In this document: positions 1-8,716 of the stretch, one piece after another
Layout of the letters: each line of letters opens with the position of its first letter
Position numbering within the stretch: the first letter of the stretch is position 1
DNA from: Flavobacteriaceae bacterium
GTDB lineage: Bacteria; Bacteroidota; Bacteroidia; Flavobacteriales; Flavobacteriaceae
DNA: 47,969 nt
Direction: 5' to 3'
NCBI GenBank assembly: GCA_021647405.1
Contig: JAKIUU010000017.1
Coordinates: 1 to 47,969 of the forward strand
The notes under the pieces: model-generated
What the model was told of the DNA's origin: nothing
Databases searched by the model: none
The model's input: the letters and a program-made list of their open reading frames with translations, nothing else
Translations under genes and position numbers: made by a program

Positions 1-212
1 TGCAACATAGAATTGGCATCACCAACTTCAGGATACCCCATTTTTGATAATTTTTCCTTTCCCTGAACAAAAACCTCATCAGATACATCATTTATAGTAA
101 CTTCAGAATCATCTAATTGTACATCTACTGTTTCAACTCCATCAATAGATAAAAGTCCTTTTTTTATGGTATTTGCACAACCATTACATTTGAGGTTTAA
201 AATATTTATTTG
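1..212 (-). CDS. Heavy-metal-associated (HMA) domain protein, partial, start codon missing
   Basis: Read leftward, this frame encodes the start of a small metal-binding domain: LQINILNLKCNGCANTI, then a typical beta-alpha-beta continuation ending near KLSKMGYPEVGDAN at the left edge. CxxC after a short beta strand is the copper/heavy-metal binding loop of the HMA family (CopZ-like chaperones and ATPase N-domains); similar small flavobacterial proteins are about 70 to 90 residues. The 3' end lies outside the window. No ATG, GTG or TTG exists in frame before the domain: the frame is open back to a TGA near 255, but the codons there (roughly N-T-R-L-Q-I) suggest that a start has been lost. The same DNA carries the start of the rightward lipoprotein gene, so the 5' end is probably damaged. 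Metal binding is inferred from the family. Confidence 0.6.
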
Positions 213-1083
213 GAGTCTGGTGTTTACAATAGTTTTGGCAGGTTGTGGTTCTCATAAAAAAACAGTAAAATACAAGCACTATTCCTCAAAAAGACATAAA
301 GAAGCTGTTGTTGTAATCCCTAAAGAAGATATTGATGCCGCGCGTCAAGTTTTTAGAAAGGTTAAATCTAAAGCCGTAAATGCAAGGCTAATAACCTTAA
401 ATTATATTAAAAATTTTGCGCCTTTGGCCATTATAGAAATGAAGAAATATAAAATTCCAGCAAGCATTACTTTGGCGCAGGGTATTTTAGAATCGGGGAG
501 CGGCAAAAGTAAATTAGCGCTTAAATCTAACAATCATTTTGGTGTAAAATGCCATAAAAATTGGAAAGGCGCTTATGTAAGACATGACGATGATAAGAAA
601 AATGAGTGTTTTAGAAAATACAGCCACCCCATAGGTTCATTTAAAGATCATTCACTTTTTTTAACAGTAAGAGGGCGTTATTCTTTTTTGTTTAAACTCA
701 AAAAGGACAATTATAAAGCATGGGCCAGAGGCTTAAAAAAAGCAGGTTATGCTACCGATCCTAAATATCCAAAAAAACTGATTAAGATAGTAGAAGATTA
801 TCAATTGTACCGCTATGACGAAGTGGTGCTTCATCCCAAACGCGCCAAAAGAAGACGTGTTGAAATTGAGAAAACAATTACAGTACCCAAAGCCGATACC
901 ATTGTAAAAGTTAAAACAGTGTCGAAATTAGAAACATACATTGTGAAAAAAGGCGATACCTTATATGCCATTTCTAAAAAATTGGGGGTAGCTGTTAGCG
1001 ATTTAAAAAAGTGGAATAATTTAAGCGCTAATGCTATTTCAATAGGTCAGAAGCTGTTTGTAAAAAAAAGAAATGCCCAGTAA
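166..1083 (+). CDS. Glucosaminidase-domain lipoprotein with C-terminal LysM
   Basis: Predicted peptidoglycan hydrolase that cleaves glycan strands, probably anchored as a lipoprotein. A hydrophobic stretch ends in the lipobox LAGC (Cys27 counted from the ATG at 166). A basic linker follows, then a GH73-type glucosaminidase domain at about residues 75-220 with the motif ASITLAQGILESGSGKS, whose Glu is the expected catalytic acid. A single LysM module is at about 255-302 (YIVKKGDTLYAISKKLGV). The start is uncertain: TTG at 190 gives a tidier signal peptide (MRFKIFIWSLVFTIVLAGC), while ATG at 166 adds eight residues. Both starts lie in DNA that reads antisense as the HMA domain, which is unusual for two intact genes. 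Function is confident from the domains; the exact N-terminus is not. Confidence 0.85.
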   Translation: MVFAQPLHLRFKIFIWSLVFTIVLAGCGSHKKTVKYKHYSSKRHKEAVVVIPKEDIDAARQVFRKVKSKAVNARLITLNYIKNFAPLAIIEMKKYKIPASITLAQGILESGSGKSKLALKSNNHFGVKCHKNWKGAYVRHDDDKKNECFRKYSHPIGSFKDHSLFLTVRGRYSFLFKLKKDNYKAWARGLKKAGYATDPKYPKKLIKIVEDYQLYRYDEVVLHPKRAKRRRVEIEKTITVPKADTIVKVKTVSKLETYIVKKGDTLYAISKKLGVAVSDLKKWNNLSANAISIGQKLFVKKRNAQ

Positions 1084-1096
1084 AAACTGGACATTT
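1060..1096 (-). terminator. Intrinsic terminator of the Spy-like gene
   Basis: A hairpin with arms AAATG/CATTT and CCAG/CTGG, one mismatch and a short loop, covers 1071-1096. In the leftward direction it is followed by an uninterrupted T run (A run at 1062-1069 on the + strand). It overlaps the stop codon of the convergent lipoprotein gene and may also slow transcription from that side, though no T run follows on the + strand. Confidence 0.6.
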
Positions 1097-1117
1097 CAAA
1101 ATATTTAAACCAAATTA

Positions 1118-1561
1118 CTAAAATCTTCTTTTTTGCCTGTTTGGATGAGGTCTTTCGCCACTAAGTTGTGCGTGCTCTCTTTTATCTCTTTTCCAATTCT
1201 CATATTGCTTAGGACTCAAGATGTCTCTTAATTCACTTTGAAAAGCAAGTTTGGCATTCAAACCTTTGTTTATCATTTTAAAACGTTTTTCGGGTGTTAT
1301 TTTCATTTTCCCCTCTTTTAGCGACTGACGTTCTTTTCTGAGTTTATCACGTTTCTTCTCTTGCTTTAAAATAAGACCGTAAATCTCTTTTTGTTGTTGT
1401 GAGTTTAGGTCTAAATGCAAAGCCATTTTTTTAGATTTTAAAGTGGCATTCTGCTCTGATGTAAAGTTATTCTTAGAATGTCTTTGGTTGTTTTGGAATT
1501 CGTGTTGTGCGTAAGTACTCATACTTATCAGAACAACTAGAAGAATGATTGTTTTTTTCAT
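1118..1561 (-). CDS. Spy/CpxP-like small periplasmic protein
   Basis: Secreted basic helical protein of unknown exact role. The ATG at 1561 is preferred because it places a clean signal peptide at the N-terminus (MKKTIILLVVLISMSTYAQ); a longer open frame reaching 1651 would put 30 unrelated residues in front of it. The mature part contains ALHLDLNSQQQKEIYGLILK and a later LSPKQYENWKRDK. This pattern of two helices, with a motif of the type 'L-Lsp-Q', resembles the LTXXQ/Spy family of periplasmic chaperones and metal-stress sensors. The tail is rich in Arg, Pro and Lys. It stands alone with its own terminator and is divergent from the MscS gene. Family membership is an inference from layout and motif spacing. 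Confidence 0.65.
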   Translation of the reverse strand: MKKTIILLVVLISMSTYAQHEFQNNQRHSKNNFTSEQNATLKSKKMALHLDLNSQQQKEIYGLILKQEKKRDKLRKERQSLKEGKMKITPEKRFKMINKGLNAKLAFQSELRDILSPKQYENWKRDKREHAQLSGERPHPNRQKRRF

Positions 1562-1602
1562 GACTGTTAATTTTATAGGATTTTTAATTAAATTACACTG
1601 CT

Positions 1603-1635
1603 TTGACTTATCTAAATATAAAAGGTTTATTTTTG
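1603..1635 (+). promoter_or_regulatory. Flavobacterial promoter of the MscS gene
   Basis: TTG at 1603-1605, a 22-nt spacer and TATTTTTG at 1628-1635 match the Bacteroidota housekeeping promoter (TTG, 17-23 nt, TAnnTTTG). Transcription would begin near 1640, about 30 nt before the ATG. Confidence 0.55.
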
Positions 1636-1672
1636 AAGCAGTAATTAACATAGGTTTAACAATTAAGATATT

Positions 1673-3286
1673 ATGAAAAATATTTTTTTATTGGGTTTGT
1701 TTATGTGCACATTCGGATTTGCACAGCAACCTGAAGTAAAAGCAGTTTTAAACTCTCCTTACGCAACAGTTTACACACATTTATATTTTTTGCAACCCGA
1801 TTCATATCAGCCAAATAAAGCGGCCTTGACCATTTATGGATTTAAAGGCGAAAAAGCCATACAAAAAGCCATCAAACTCAAAAAAATATTAGACGGCAAG
1901 GGCTTACGTGTTGTAATGGATAATTTACCTAAAAATGATGATTTTATTGATACCACCAGTGTTGCCAGAACCCATACTTATGTGCTTTTTCCAAACAAAA
2001 TGCCCGAAATATATTTAGAAAAAATAAAAGGAAAATGGTACTATTCTGAACATACAATAGCACAAATAAACAATTTGTATGCAGAGGTATATCCTTGGGG
2101 AACAGAATTCTTAAAATCCATTATTCCAACATCCTTTCACAAATCATTTTTGGGTATTGAACTGTGGCAATATTTAGGATTTATACTATTAGTCTTTTTA
2201 AGTTCTATTGTATTTTATTTATTTAAAGGGCTTACTTTTTTCGTGCTTAGGCGCATTGAAGGTGTGTTGGTTAAAAATACCAGTAAGGCGGTTAATGAGG
2301 CCTTAAACAAATTATCACGACCCATAACATTGTTATTTGTGTTCTGGTTTTTTGAACGGACATTGCCAATGTTACAATTGCCATTAAATGTAAACAGCTT
2401 CCTCTTTATGGGTATTGACATATCCATTGTTATATTCTGGATTTATGTTTTCTTAAAATTGGTAAGTGTTGTTATGCAAATTTATGCAGAAATAGCCGAA
2501 CGTACAGATAGTAAATTAGACGATCAATTGGTGCCAATACTCAACAATATGTTGCGTGTTTTGGTTTATATTGTAGGTGTTTTTAATTTATTAAAAATTT
2601 TAGGAGTTGATACAACAGCTTTAATAGCAGGAGCTTCCATTGGTGGTTTGGCACTGGCCTTTGCTTCGCAAGATACGGTCAAAAATCTCATAGGCACTTT
2701 TATGATATTTTTAGACAAACCTTTCCAAATAGGCGATTGGATAGAGGCTGGTAGTGTTGTAGGGACTGTAGAAGAGGTTGGTTTTAGATCTACACGTGTG
2801 CGTGCTGCCGACACATCGTTGTATCAAATTCCTAACAGCTCTCTTTCAGAAATGGTGGTTAACAATAAAGGTTTGCGTTTGTACCGACGTTACAATACAA
2901 AATTAGGCCTTCGCTACGACACACCTCCAGAATTAATAGAAGCTTTTGTAGATGGTGTCAGGGCCATTATAAAAGCCCATCCTGCCACACGTAGCGATGC
3001 TTATAATGTGGAGTTTACAGGTTTTGGAGATTCGGCTTTGTTGGTACTAATGAATACTTATTTTATTTCTTTGGGATGGAACGAAGAACAATCGGCGAAA
3101 CACAAGTTGCATTTAGCCATTGTTAAACTGGCCAAAGCTTTGGGGGTAGATTTTGCCTTTCCGTCAACTACGGTTATTATTGAGCAATTTCCAGAGAAAA
3201 ACAGTTTTGATATGAAATACCAAACCGATCCAAAGATTGTTGCAGATAAAATAAAAAAAGTATTAGACGAATTTAAGAAAGATTAA
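1673..3286 (+). CDS. MscS-family mechanosensitive ion channel
   Basis: Membrane channel expected to open under membrane tension and protect against osmotic downshock. The N-terminus is a signal peptide (FMCTFGFAQ), followed by an extra periplasmic domain of about 130 residues, then several transmembrane helices (roughly 165-195, 215-275 and 290-310). The pore helix and first beta strand carry the family signature GASIGGLALAFASQDTVKNL followed by FLDKPFQIGDWIEAG. The cytoplasmic MscS beta domain and alpha/beta portion run to the end. At 537 residues it is longer than minimal MscS (about 290), the surplus being N-terminal. It is preceded by a good promoter and has no co-directional partner downstream. 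Confidence 0.9.
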   Translation: MKNIFLLGLFMCTFGFAQQPEVKAVLNSPYATVYTHLYFLQPDSYQPNKAALTIYGFKGEKAIQKAIKLKKILDGKGLRVVMDNLPKNDDFIDTTSVARTHTYVLFPNKMPEIYLEKIKGKWYYSEHTIAQINNLYAEVYPWGTEFLKSIIPTSFHKSFLGIELWQYLGFILLVFLSSIVFYLFKGLTFFVLRRIEGVLVKNTSKAVNEALNKLSRPITLLFVFWFFERTLPMLQLPLNVNSFLFMGIDISIVIFWIYVFLKLVSVVMQIYAEIAERTDSKLDDQLVPILNNMLRVLVYIVGVFNLLKILGVDTTALIAGASIGGLALAFASQDTVKNLIGTFMIFLDKPFQIGDWIEAGSVVGTVEEVGFRSTRVRAADTSLYQIPNSSLSEMVVNNKGLRLYRRYNTKLGLRYDTPPELIEAFVDGVRAIIKAHPATRSDAYNVEFTGFGDSALLVLMNTYFISLGWNEEQSAKHKLHLAIVKLAKALGVDFAFPSTTVIIEQFPEKNSFDMKYQTDPKIVADKIKKVLDEFKKD

Positions 3287-3335
3287 AAATATTGGCTTTA
3301 GAAGCGTAAGGTCTGTTAATAAAAAGTCTATTTTC

Positions 3336-4040
3336 TCAGTTTTTTTCTTTTGAAGTAATTTCTTTAATATAATCTATCGTTTTGTAATTGAGACTTATTT
3401 TCTGAAAATCAATAGGTATTTTGGCAGATTGTGGAATAAGGCTGCCATCTAAAAAGGCCCGTTGCAAAATATCTTCAATAATATAATCTTTTCCCGAAAT
3501 TTCAGGGTGGTATTCTTTTTTAAGCGATAATTTAAACAATCTGGCAGTGGTCTGATACCAAAAGGCTTTCCAGCCACTGCGATATTCTTTTATGAGCTTG
3601 TAAACACTTAACCCTGTTTGGCGGTAAATAAGTTTTATCAGAATTCGCCCTTCAGAACGGGTCATTTTTTTGAGTTGGTTGGTAAATTCACCCTCCATAT
3701 ACTTTTGAATTTTTTTGATGTGTTTCCTGCGTTTTCTCTTCGATTTTATTTTAGCCAATTGATTGTTTAAACCTGTTAAACGCTCAGCCGCAAGCGTGGC
3801 ATATGGATAGGTTTTTAAAACCTTTTTGCGATACCAATAGTAGTAAATACCCTGTCTTGAGTTTTTAAACTTCAAACGCTTTAGTACAAAGATGGGCTTT
3901 AAATTTATGGTTGCCGAATCGTTTCTTATAATGATAAAATCATGTTTCAAGAGGATAGAATCTCTTATAAATTCATCTCTTTCTTGTGCGTTTACCGCAA
4001 GACTGTAACAAATTAATCCGATGAGTATATATGCTTTCAT
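3336..4040 (-). CDS. DUF4294-family secreted protein
   Basis: Uncharacterised protein of a Bacteroidota-specific family. It begins with a signal peptide (AYILIGLICYSLAVNAQ). The mature sequence has features I associate with DUF4294: a YYWYRKKVLKTYPYATLAAERL segment at about residues 67-88, a strongly basic KSKRKRRKHIKKIQKYMEGE segment, then RILIKLIYRQTG and SGWKAFWYQTTARLF. The many basic and aromatic residues suggest contact with envelope polymers or membrane, but no catalytic motif is evident. It is divergent from the M42 peptidase gene, a pairing I believe recurs in flavobacteria. Family assignment is from recalled sequence pattern; function unknown. Confidence 0.7.
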   Translation of the reverse strand: MKAYILIGLICYSLAVNAQERDEFIRDSILLKHDFIIIRNDSATINLKPIFVLKRLKFKNSRQGIYYYWYRKKVLKTYPYATLAAERLTGLNNQLAKIKSKRKRRKHIKKIQKYMEGEFTNQLKKMTRSEGRILIKLIYRQTGLSVYKLIKEYRSGWKAFWYQTTARLFKLSLKKEYHPEISGKDYIIEDILQRAFLDGSLIPQSAKIPIDFQKISLNYKTIDYIKEITSKEKN

Positions 4041-4089
4041 AGACAGATTTCAAAATTACAAGAAAATACCATTTCAATTATAATAATTG

Positions 4090-4097
4090 TATTTTTG
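4090..4097 (+). promoter_or_regulatory. Candidate -7 element for the M42 peptidase-plsC operon
   Basis: TATTTTTG, 28 nt before the ATG at 4126, fits TAnnTTTG. I see no TTG at the expected distance upstream, so only half of the promoter is supported. Confidence 0.4.
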
Positions 4098-4125
4098 TGA
4101 AACTTAAAATGAAAATTAATTACAA

Positions 4126-5208
4126 ATGAAGTCCGTTTTAAACAAGAAATCAATCAATTTTTTAGAAAAATATTTAAATAATGCCGCCCCAACAGGGTAC
4201 GAAAGCGAAGGGCAAAAAATCTGGATGAATTATATAGAACCTTATGTAGATACCTTTATAACAGATAGTTATGGTACGGCTGTTGGTGTGATAAACCCAG
4301 AAGCACCTTTTAAAGTGGTTATAGAAGGACATGCCGATGAAATTTCGTGGTATGTAAATTACATCACACCCGAAGGTTTAATTTATGTCATCCGCAATGG
4401 GGGCAGCGACCACCAGATAGCGCCGTCAAAACGCGTTAACATACACACTAAAAAGGGCATAGTAAGTGGTATTTTTGGCTGGCCAGCTATTCATACCCGT
4501 TTAAAGGGCAAAGAAGAAACGCCTAAATTGGACAATATTTTTATTGATGTAGGTTGTCAAACAAAAGAGGAGGTTGAAAAATTGGGTGTTCATGTGGGCT
4601 GTGTTATTACCTATCCAGACACCTTTATGATCCTAAATAAAAACAATTTTGTATGCCGTGCTTTAGACAATCGCATGGGCGGATTTATGATTGCTGAAGT
4701 GGCGCGTTTGCTCAAAGAAAATAAAAAAACCTTGCCATTTGGATTGTACATCACCAATTCTGTTCAAGAAGAAATTGGTTTGCGTGGCGCCGAAATGATT
4801 ACCCATACCATTAAACCCAATTTGGCCATTATTACAGATGTGTGTCACGATACCACCACACCTATGATTGATAAAAAGAAAGAAGGCGAAACCAAATGTG
4901 GGGCAGGACCTGTAATCAGTTATGCACCAGCAGTTCAAAATAACCTGCGCGAATTGATTATTGATACAGCAGAAAAAGAAAAAATTCCCTTTCAACGTTT
5001 GGCATCATCCCGTGCAACGGGTACCGATACTGACGCATTTGCTTATAGCAATGGTGGCGTACCGTCGGCCTTAATTTCGTTGGCTTTGCGCTACATGCAC
5101 ACCACAGTTGAAATGGTTCATAAAGCCGATGTAGAAAATGTTATTAAGCTTATATACAGCACTTTGCTAAAAATAAATCCAAATAAAAGTTTAAGCTATT
5201 TTAAATAA
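4126..5208 (+). CDS. M42-family metallo-aminopeptidase
   Basis: Cytoplasmic dinuclear zinc aminopeptidase of the M42 (PepA/FrvX/TET) family, probably trimming short peptides. Expected metal and catalytic positions are all visible: His69 and Asp71 in EGHADEISW, Asp181 in CRALDNRMGG, the Glu pair 215-216 in SVQEEIGLRGA, Asp238 in TDVCHD, and His325 in YMHTTVEMVHKAD. At 360 residues it has the normal family length and no signal peptide. The stop codon is followed immediately by the ATG of plsC, so the two are almost certainly co-transcribed. This arrangement probably reflects shared growth-linked expression and not a common pathway. Confidence 0.9.
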   Translation: MKSVLNKKSINFLEKYLNNAAPTGYESEGQKIWMNYIEPYVDTFITDSYGTAVGVINPEAPFKVVIEGHADEISWYVNYITPEGLIYVIRNGGSDHQIAPSKRVNIHTKKGIVSGIFGWPAIHTRLKGKEETPKLDNIFIDVGCQTKEEVEKLGVHVGCVITYPDTFMILNKNNFVCRALDNRMGGFMIAEVARLLKENKKTLPFGLYITNSVQEEIGLRGAEMITHTIKPNLAIITDVCHDTTTPMIDKKKEGETKCGAGPVISYAPAVQNNLRELIIDTAEKEKIPFQRLASSRATGTDTDAFAYSNGGVPSALISLALRYMHTTVEMVHKADVENVIKLIYSTLLKINPNKSLSYFK

Positions 5209-5967
5209 ATGATTGTTTTAAGATTTGCCCTAGCCTTTGTCAGGATGCTTCTTTTTGTATTGGTAGCTGTAATTGTTTATGCACTTATCTTACTTACCAA
5301 TCTCTTTTCAAACGACAGAGATAAAAAATTACATCGGGCCATTGTAATCCGCAGGGCTATTATCCGATTTATTCTTAAAATTTTAGGCACTAAGGTTACG
5401 GTTTATGGAGAAGAATTTACCCAGTCGGGTTTAATTGTTTTTAACCACCGCAGTTATTTTGACCCCGTCGTAATATTAAAAAACATATTGGCATACCCTG
5501 TGGGTAAAAAGGAAGTACAATCGTGGCCAATAATAGGCAATGTAGCCAAATCTACAGGGGTTATATTTGTAAAACGAGAGAGCAGAGCGAGTCGTAAAGA
5601 TACCTTAAAAAAAATGAGAACTGTTTTAGAAAAAGGCTATTCTATTTTGATTGCTCCCGAAGGGACCACACATATCAATCCTACCACCATGGCTTTTAAA
5701 CCAGGGGGCTTTATTATTGCAGCTCAGTTGGGTGTACCCATTTTACCCATAGCGTTGGATTACAAAGATATTAATGATGCTTGGATTGACGATGATACTT
5801 TTATACCACATTTTTTTAAATGCTTTGGCAAATGGCATACCGAAATAAAAATCAGCTATTTACAACCCATTTTTTCTGATGATGTTGATACCCTTATTAC
5901 CCAATCTAAAAAAGCAATTGACGCCGAAATGTTGCGGTTTAGAAAAGAGTGGGAAGCAGAAAAGTAA
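5209..5967 (+). CDS. plsC: 1-acyl-sn-glycerol-3-phosphate acyltransferase (PlsC family)
   Basis: Membrane-bound acyltransferase expected to convert lysophosphatidic acid to phosphatidic acid in phospholipid synthesis. An N-terminal transmembrane helix (residues about 5-32) precedes the catalytic motif NHRSYFDP with His80 and Asp85 (the HX4D box). Further boxes follow: GVIFVKRES near 117-125 and the substrate-binding APEGTTH near 149-155. At 252 residues it has the usual length. The ATG directly abuts the stop codon of the upstream peptidase gene. Related acyltransferases acting on ornithine or glycine lipids share these motifs, so substrate specificity is less certain than the reaction type. 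Confidence 0.85.
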   Translation: MIVLRFALAFVRMLLFVLVAVIVYALILLTNLFSNDRDKKLHRAIVIRRAIIRFILKILGTKVTVYGEEFTQSGLIVFNHRSYFDPVVILKNILAYPVGKKEVQSWPIIGNVAKSTGVIFVKRESRASRKDTLKKMRTVLEKGYSILIAPEGTTHINPTTMAFKPGGFIIAAQLGVPILPIALDYKDINDAWIDDDTFIPHFFKCFGKWHTEIKISYLQPIFSDDVDTLITQSKKAIDAEMLRFRKEWEAEK

Positions 5968-6075
5968 CTGTTCTGTTTACAAAAACATCTTTGCGTCTTA
6001 AAGGCATGGCAATCTCATGAAGCCAGTTGTTTTTTAGTAAAAATGCAATAAAACAATAAGATAATAAATAAACTT

Positions 6076-6501
6076 TTAAGCAAAGTGACTTTTCAAATCT
6101 TGTAAAATAGCATGATAGATAGGGTTGCAAAAATCTGCCACACCTTCTTCTTTTTCAGAAGCCCATTTTGAGGTCCATAATACAAAAGAATCGCCGGTAT
6201 CTGAAACAGAAAATACCTTTACTGTGCCCACATAATCGGTAACATTGTCTTTAGAAACCACAGCAGGTCCGTCGTCTATGCTATAAGTAAATTGCATTTT
6301 TTCATTATCAATAGATAATAAAGTTTCATGAAAAGCATCGTTTAAAATACGTTTGGCGCCCACTTCGGTGCCAGATTTATTGCCAATTACAGCAACTTTA
6401 GATACCACATTTTTACTCCAAGATAGATTGTGAAAATCTTTTAATACAGCCCAAACTTTACCAGCTGGGGCCTTGATTACTGTAGAATTATAACATCCCA
6501 T
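6076..6501 (-). CDS. SRPBCC-family (polyketide cyclase/START-like) protein
   Basis: Small single-domain protein of 141 residues with the START/Bet v1 fold pattern. It opens with a beta strand and a Val-Trp helix (VIKAPAGKVWAVLKDFHNLS). Mid-sequence it has GAKRILNDAFHETLLSIDNE and YSIDDGPAVVSKDNVTDYVG, and it ends in a long amphipathic helix (FCNPIYHAILQDLKSHF). The fold binds hydrophobic ligands in a deep cavity. No catalytic residues can be assigned and the ligand is unknown. It is a single leftward gene downstream of acs but separated from it by a long hairpin. Family assignment is fairly secure; biological role is not. Confidence 0.75.
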   Translation of the reverse strand: MGCYNSTVIKAPAGKVWAVLKDFHNLSWSKNVVSKVAVIGNKSGTEVGAKRILNDAFHETLLSIDNEKMQFTYSIDDGPAVVSKDNVTDYVGTVKVFSVSDTGDSFVLWTSKWASEKEEGVADFCNPIYHAILQDLKSHFA

Positions 6502-6571
6502 AATTAAAAATATTTAGTTAATAGTAATGGCAATATACATAATTTTTTTGGGAGGTATTGGGTGTTTATAA

Positions 6572-6604
6572 ATTCAGGTCTTTGCTTTAAGCAAAGACCT
6601 GAAT
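6572..6604 (-). terminator. 16-bp perfect inverted repeat after acs, probable terminator
   Basis: The arms (ATTCAGGTCTTTGCTT and its exact complement) are separated by one base, giving a very stable hairpin 27 nt past the acs stop. No T run follows on either strand, so termination may be weak or may need a factor; an RNA-stabilising role for the acs 3' end is an alternative. Confidence 0.55.
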
Positions 6605-6630
6605 AGTTTATCAAGCTATAATCTAAATAA

Positions 6631-8538
6631 TTACAGCACGTTATCCATAATCTCTTGTACCACTTCGGGGTTTAAAAGTGTAGAAGTGTCGCCCAAGTTA
6701 CCCGTATCTTTACAAGCAATTTTTCGCAGAATACGGCGCATAATCTTACCACTTCTTGTTTTTGGCAGGCCATTGGTAAATTGAATTTTATCGAGTTTGG
6801 CAATTGCCCCAATACGTTCGGTAATAATCTGATTTATTTCTTTGCGTAAATTGTCATGGTCACGACCTTCGCCAGTTTCTTTTAAAATAACATAACCGTA
6901 AAGCGCATTGCCTTTAATGTCATGTGGGAATCCTACAATAGCCGATTCGGCCACTGCTTGATGTTCGTTTATAGCATCTTCAATTGGCGCTGTACCCAAG
7001 TTATGCCCCGAAACAATTATCACATCATCTACACGGCCAGTGATGCGGTAATAACCCACTTCGTCGCGCAAAGCACCATCACCTGTAAAATATTGGTTTT
7101 TAAAAGTAGAAAAGTAAGTTTCACGATAGCGTTTATGATTGCCCCAAATAGTACGTGCTATAGCGGGCCAAGGGAATTTTATACACAAGCGTCCATCTAC
7201 TTGGTTGCCTTTAATTTCTTGCCCGTTTTCATCCATCAAAGCAGGTTGAATCCCCGGAAAGGGTAGGGTGGCATAAGTGGGTTTTGTGGGCGTTGCAAAC
7301 GGAATGGGTGTTATCATAATACCGCCAGTTTCTGTTTGCCACCAAGTATCTACAATAGGGCTTTTCTTTTTGCCAATATTGTCGTTATACCAATGCCAAG
7401 CTTCTTCGTTTATGGGCTCGCCAACCGTTCCCAAAACCTTTAGAGATGATAAATCGTATTTATCTACAAAATCTAATTTTTCTTTTGCCAAAGCACGGAT
7501 GGCTGTTGGGGCTGTATAAAACTGATTGATTTTATGTTTTTCTACAATTTCCCAAAAACGCCCCCAATCTGGGTAGGTAGGCACGCCTTCAAACATAACT
7601 GTTGTGGCACCATTGGCCAGTGGGCCGTACACAATATAACTATGCCCTGTAATCCATCCAATATCTGCGGTACACCAATAAATATCGTTTTCTTTGTACT
7701 GAAAAACATTTTTAAAAGTGTAAGCCGTATAGACCATATACCCACCTGTGGTATGCACCATTCCTTTTGGTTTTCCGGTTGAACCAGATGTGTATAAAAT
7801 AAATAGCGGGTCTTCGGCATCCATAATTTCAGGAGCGCACTCTGTTGAAGCGGCGTCTAAAAGCGGTTGTAACCATTTGTCGCGTCCTTCTTTCATGCTT
7901 ATGTCAGAGTTGATGCGTTTGGCTACCAAAGTGGTTTTAACACCAGGACATTGTTCTAAAGCGGTGTCAACAATACCTTTTAAATCGATTGTCTTAGCAC
8001 CGCGATATGATCCGTCTGAGGTCAATACAATTTTACAATCGCAATCGTTTATGCGTGTGGCTAAGGCTGTGGCCGAAAAACCTGCGAATACAACCGAATG
8101 AATGGCCCCAATTCTGGCACAGGCCAAAACCGAAATGGCTAATTCGGGAATCATAGGCAAATAAATACACACCCTATCGCCCTTTTTTATGCCCTGTTCT
8201 TTTAAGACATTGGCAAACTGATTGACACGTTTGTAAAGCTGATTATAGGTAATATGTTCTGCTGCTTCAGAAGGGTCATTAGGTTCAAACAGAATGGCTG
8301 TTTTGTCACCTTTGGTGCGTAAATGGCGGTCAATACAATTTTCTGTAATATTGAGTTTGGCGCCTTCAAACCACTTTATTTCTGGTTTAGAAAAATCCCA
8401 ATCTAAAACTTTGTTCCAACGTTTTCGCCACACAAAATGTTCTTCAGCAATTTCTTCCCAAAACACTTCAGGGTTTCTAACTGATTTTCTATAAACTTGG
8501 TAATACTCCTCTAAGTGTTTGATGTGATAATTGCTCAT
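6631..8538 (-). CDS. acs: Acetyl-CoA synthetase (AMP-forming)
   Basis: Converts acetate, ATP and CoA to acetyl-CoA, AMP and PPi in the cytoplasm, allowing growth on or scavenging of acetate. The adenylate-forming signature YTSGSTGKPKGMVH is present, with VDTWWQTETGG (acetate pocket and adenine binding) and a C-terminal domain with ITGRVDDVI. The conserved lysine regulated by acetylation in this family sits in PKTRSGKIMRR (Lys598). The 635-residue length is normal. It is a single-gene unit: a hairpin follows it, and a palindromic AT-rich site lies 37 nt upstream of the start, next to the divergent permease gene. The organism thus encodes both AMP-forming and (further right) ADP-forming acyl-CoA synthetases. 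Confidence 0.96.
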   Translation of the reverse strand: MSNYHIKHLEEYYQVYRKSVRNPEVFWEEIAEEHFVWRKRWNKVLDWDFSKPEIKWFEGAKLNITENCIDRHLRTKGDKTAILFEPNDPSEAAEHITYNQLYKRVNQFANVLKEQGIKKGDRVCIYLPMIPELAISVLACARIGAIHSVVFAGFSATALATRINDCDCKIVLTSDGSYRGAKTIDLKGIVDTALEQCPGVKTTLVAKRINSDISMKEGRDKWLQPLLDAASTECAPEIMDAEDPLFILYTSGSTGKPKGMVHTTGGYMVYTAYTFKNVFQYKENDIYWCTADIGWITGHSYIVYGPLANGATTVMFEGVPTYPDWGRFWEIVEKHKINQFYTAPTAIRALAKEKLDFVDKYDLSSLKVLGTVGEPINEEAWHWYNDNIGKKKSPIVDTWWQTETGGIMITPIPFATPTKPTYATLPFPGIQPALMDENGQEIKGNQVDGRLCIKFPWPAIARTIWGNHKRYRETYFSTFKNQYFTGDGALRDEVGYYRITGRVDDVIIVSGHNLGTAPIEDAINEHQAVAESAIVGFPHDIKGNALYGYVILKETGEGRDHDNLRKEINQIITERIGAIAKLDKIQFTNGLPKTRSGKIMRRILRKIACKDTGNLGDTSTLLNPEVVQEIMDNVL

Positions 8539-8574
8539 ATTAAGTAGATTTATTTGGTTTCTCAGACAACTTGT

Positions 8575-8599
8575 TAAGTATCTTTTAAAAAGATACTTA
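8575..8599. promoter_or_regulatory. 12-bp inverted repeat between acs and the TauE/SafE gene
   Basis: TAAGTATCTTTT, one central A, then its exact complement. It lies in the acs leader, 37-61 nt upstream of the acs ATG, in a 178-bp divergent intergenic region. A symmetric site in that position could be an operator for acs or a leader hairpin. There is no direct evidence for a bound protein. Confidence 0.4.
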
Positions 8600-8716
8600 T
8601 TTGAGTCCTAAAGGTATAAAAAAAACCAGAGATATTATAAAAAGATACACAATAAGTTAGCATTCTTACTGTTTTTTGTTTCTAAAATTGTAAACTTGTG
8701 GTAGATTTTTATAAAA

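Noticed and set aside
1561..1651. Longer N-terminus for the Spy-like gene
   Set aside because: The additional 30 residues would precede a normal signal peptide and overlap the divergent promoter region.
6631..8538. Several rightward open frames of 66 to 117 codons across acs
   Set aside because: They are antisense shadows of a highly conserved enzyme, with no promoters and no recognisable domains.
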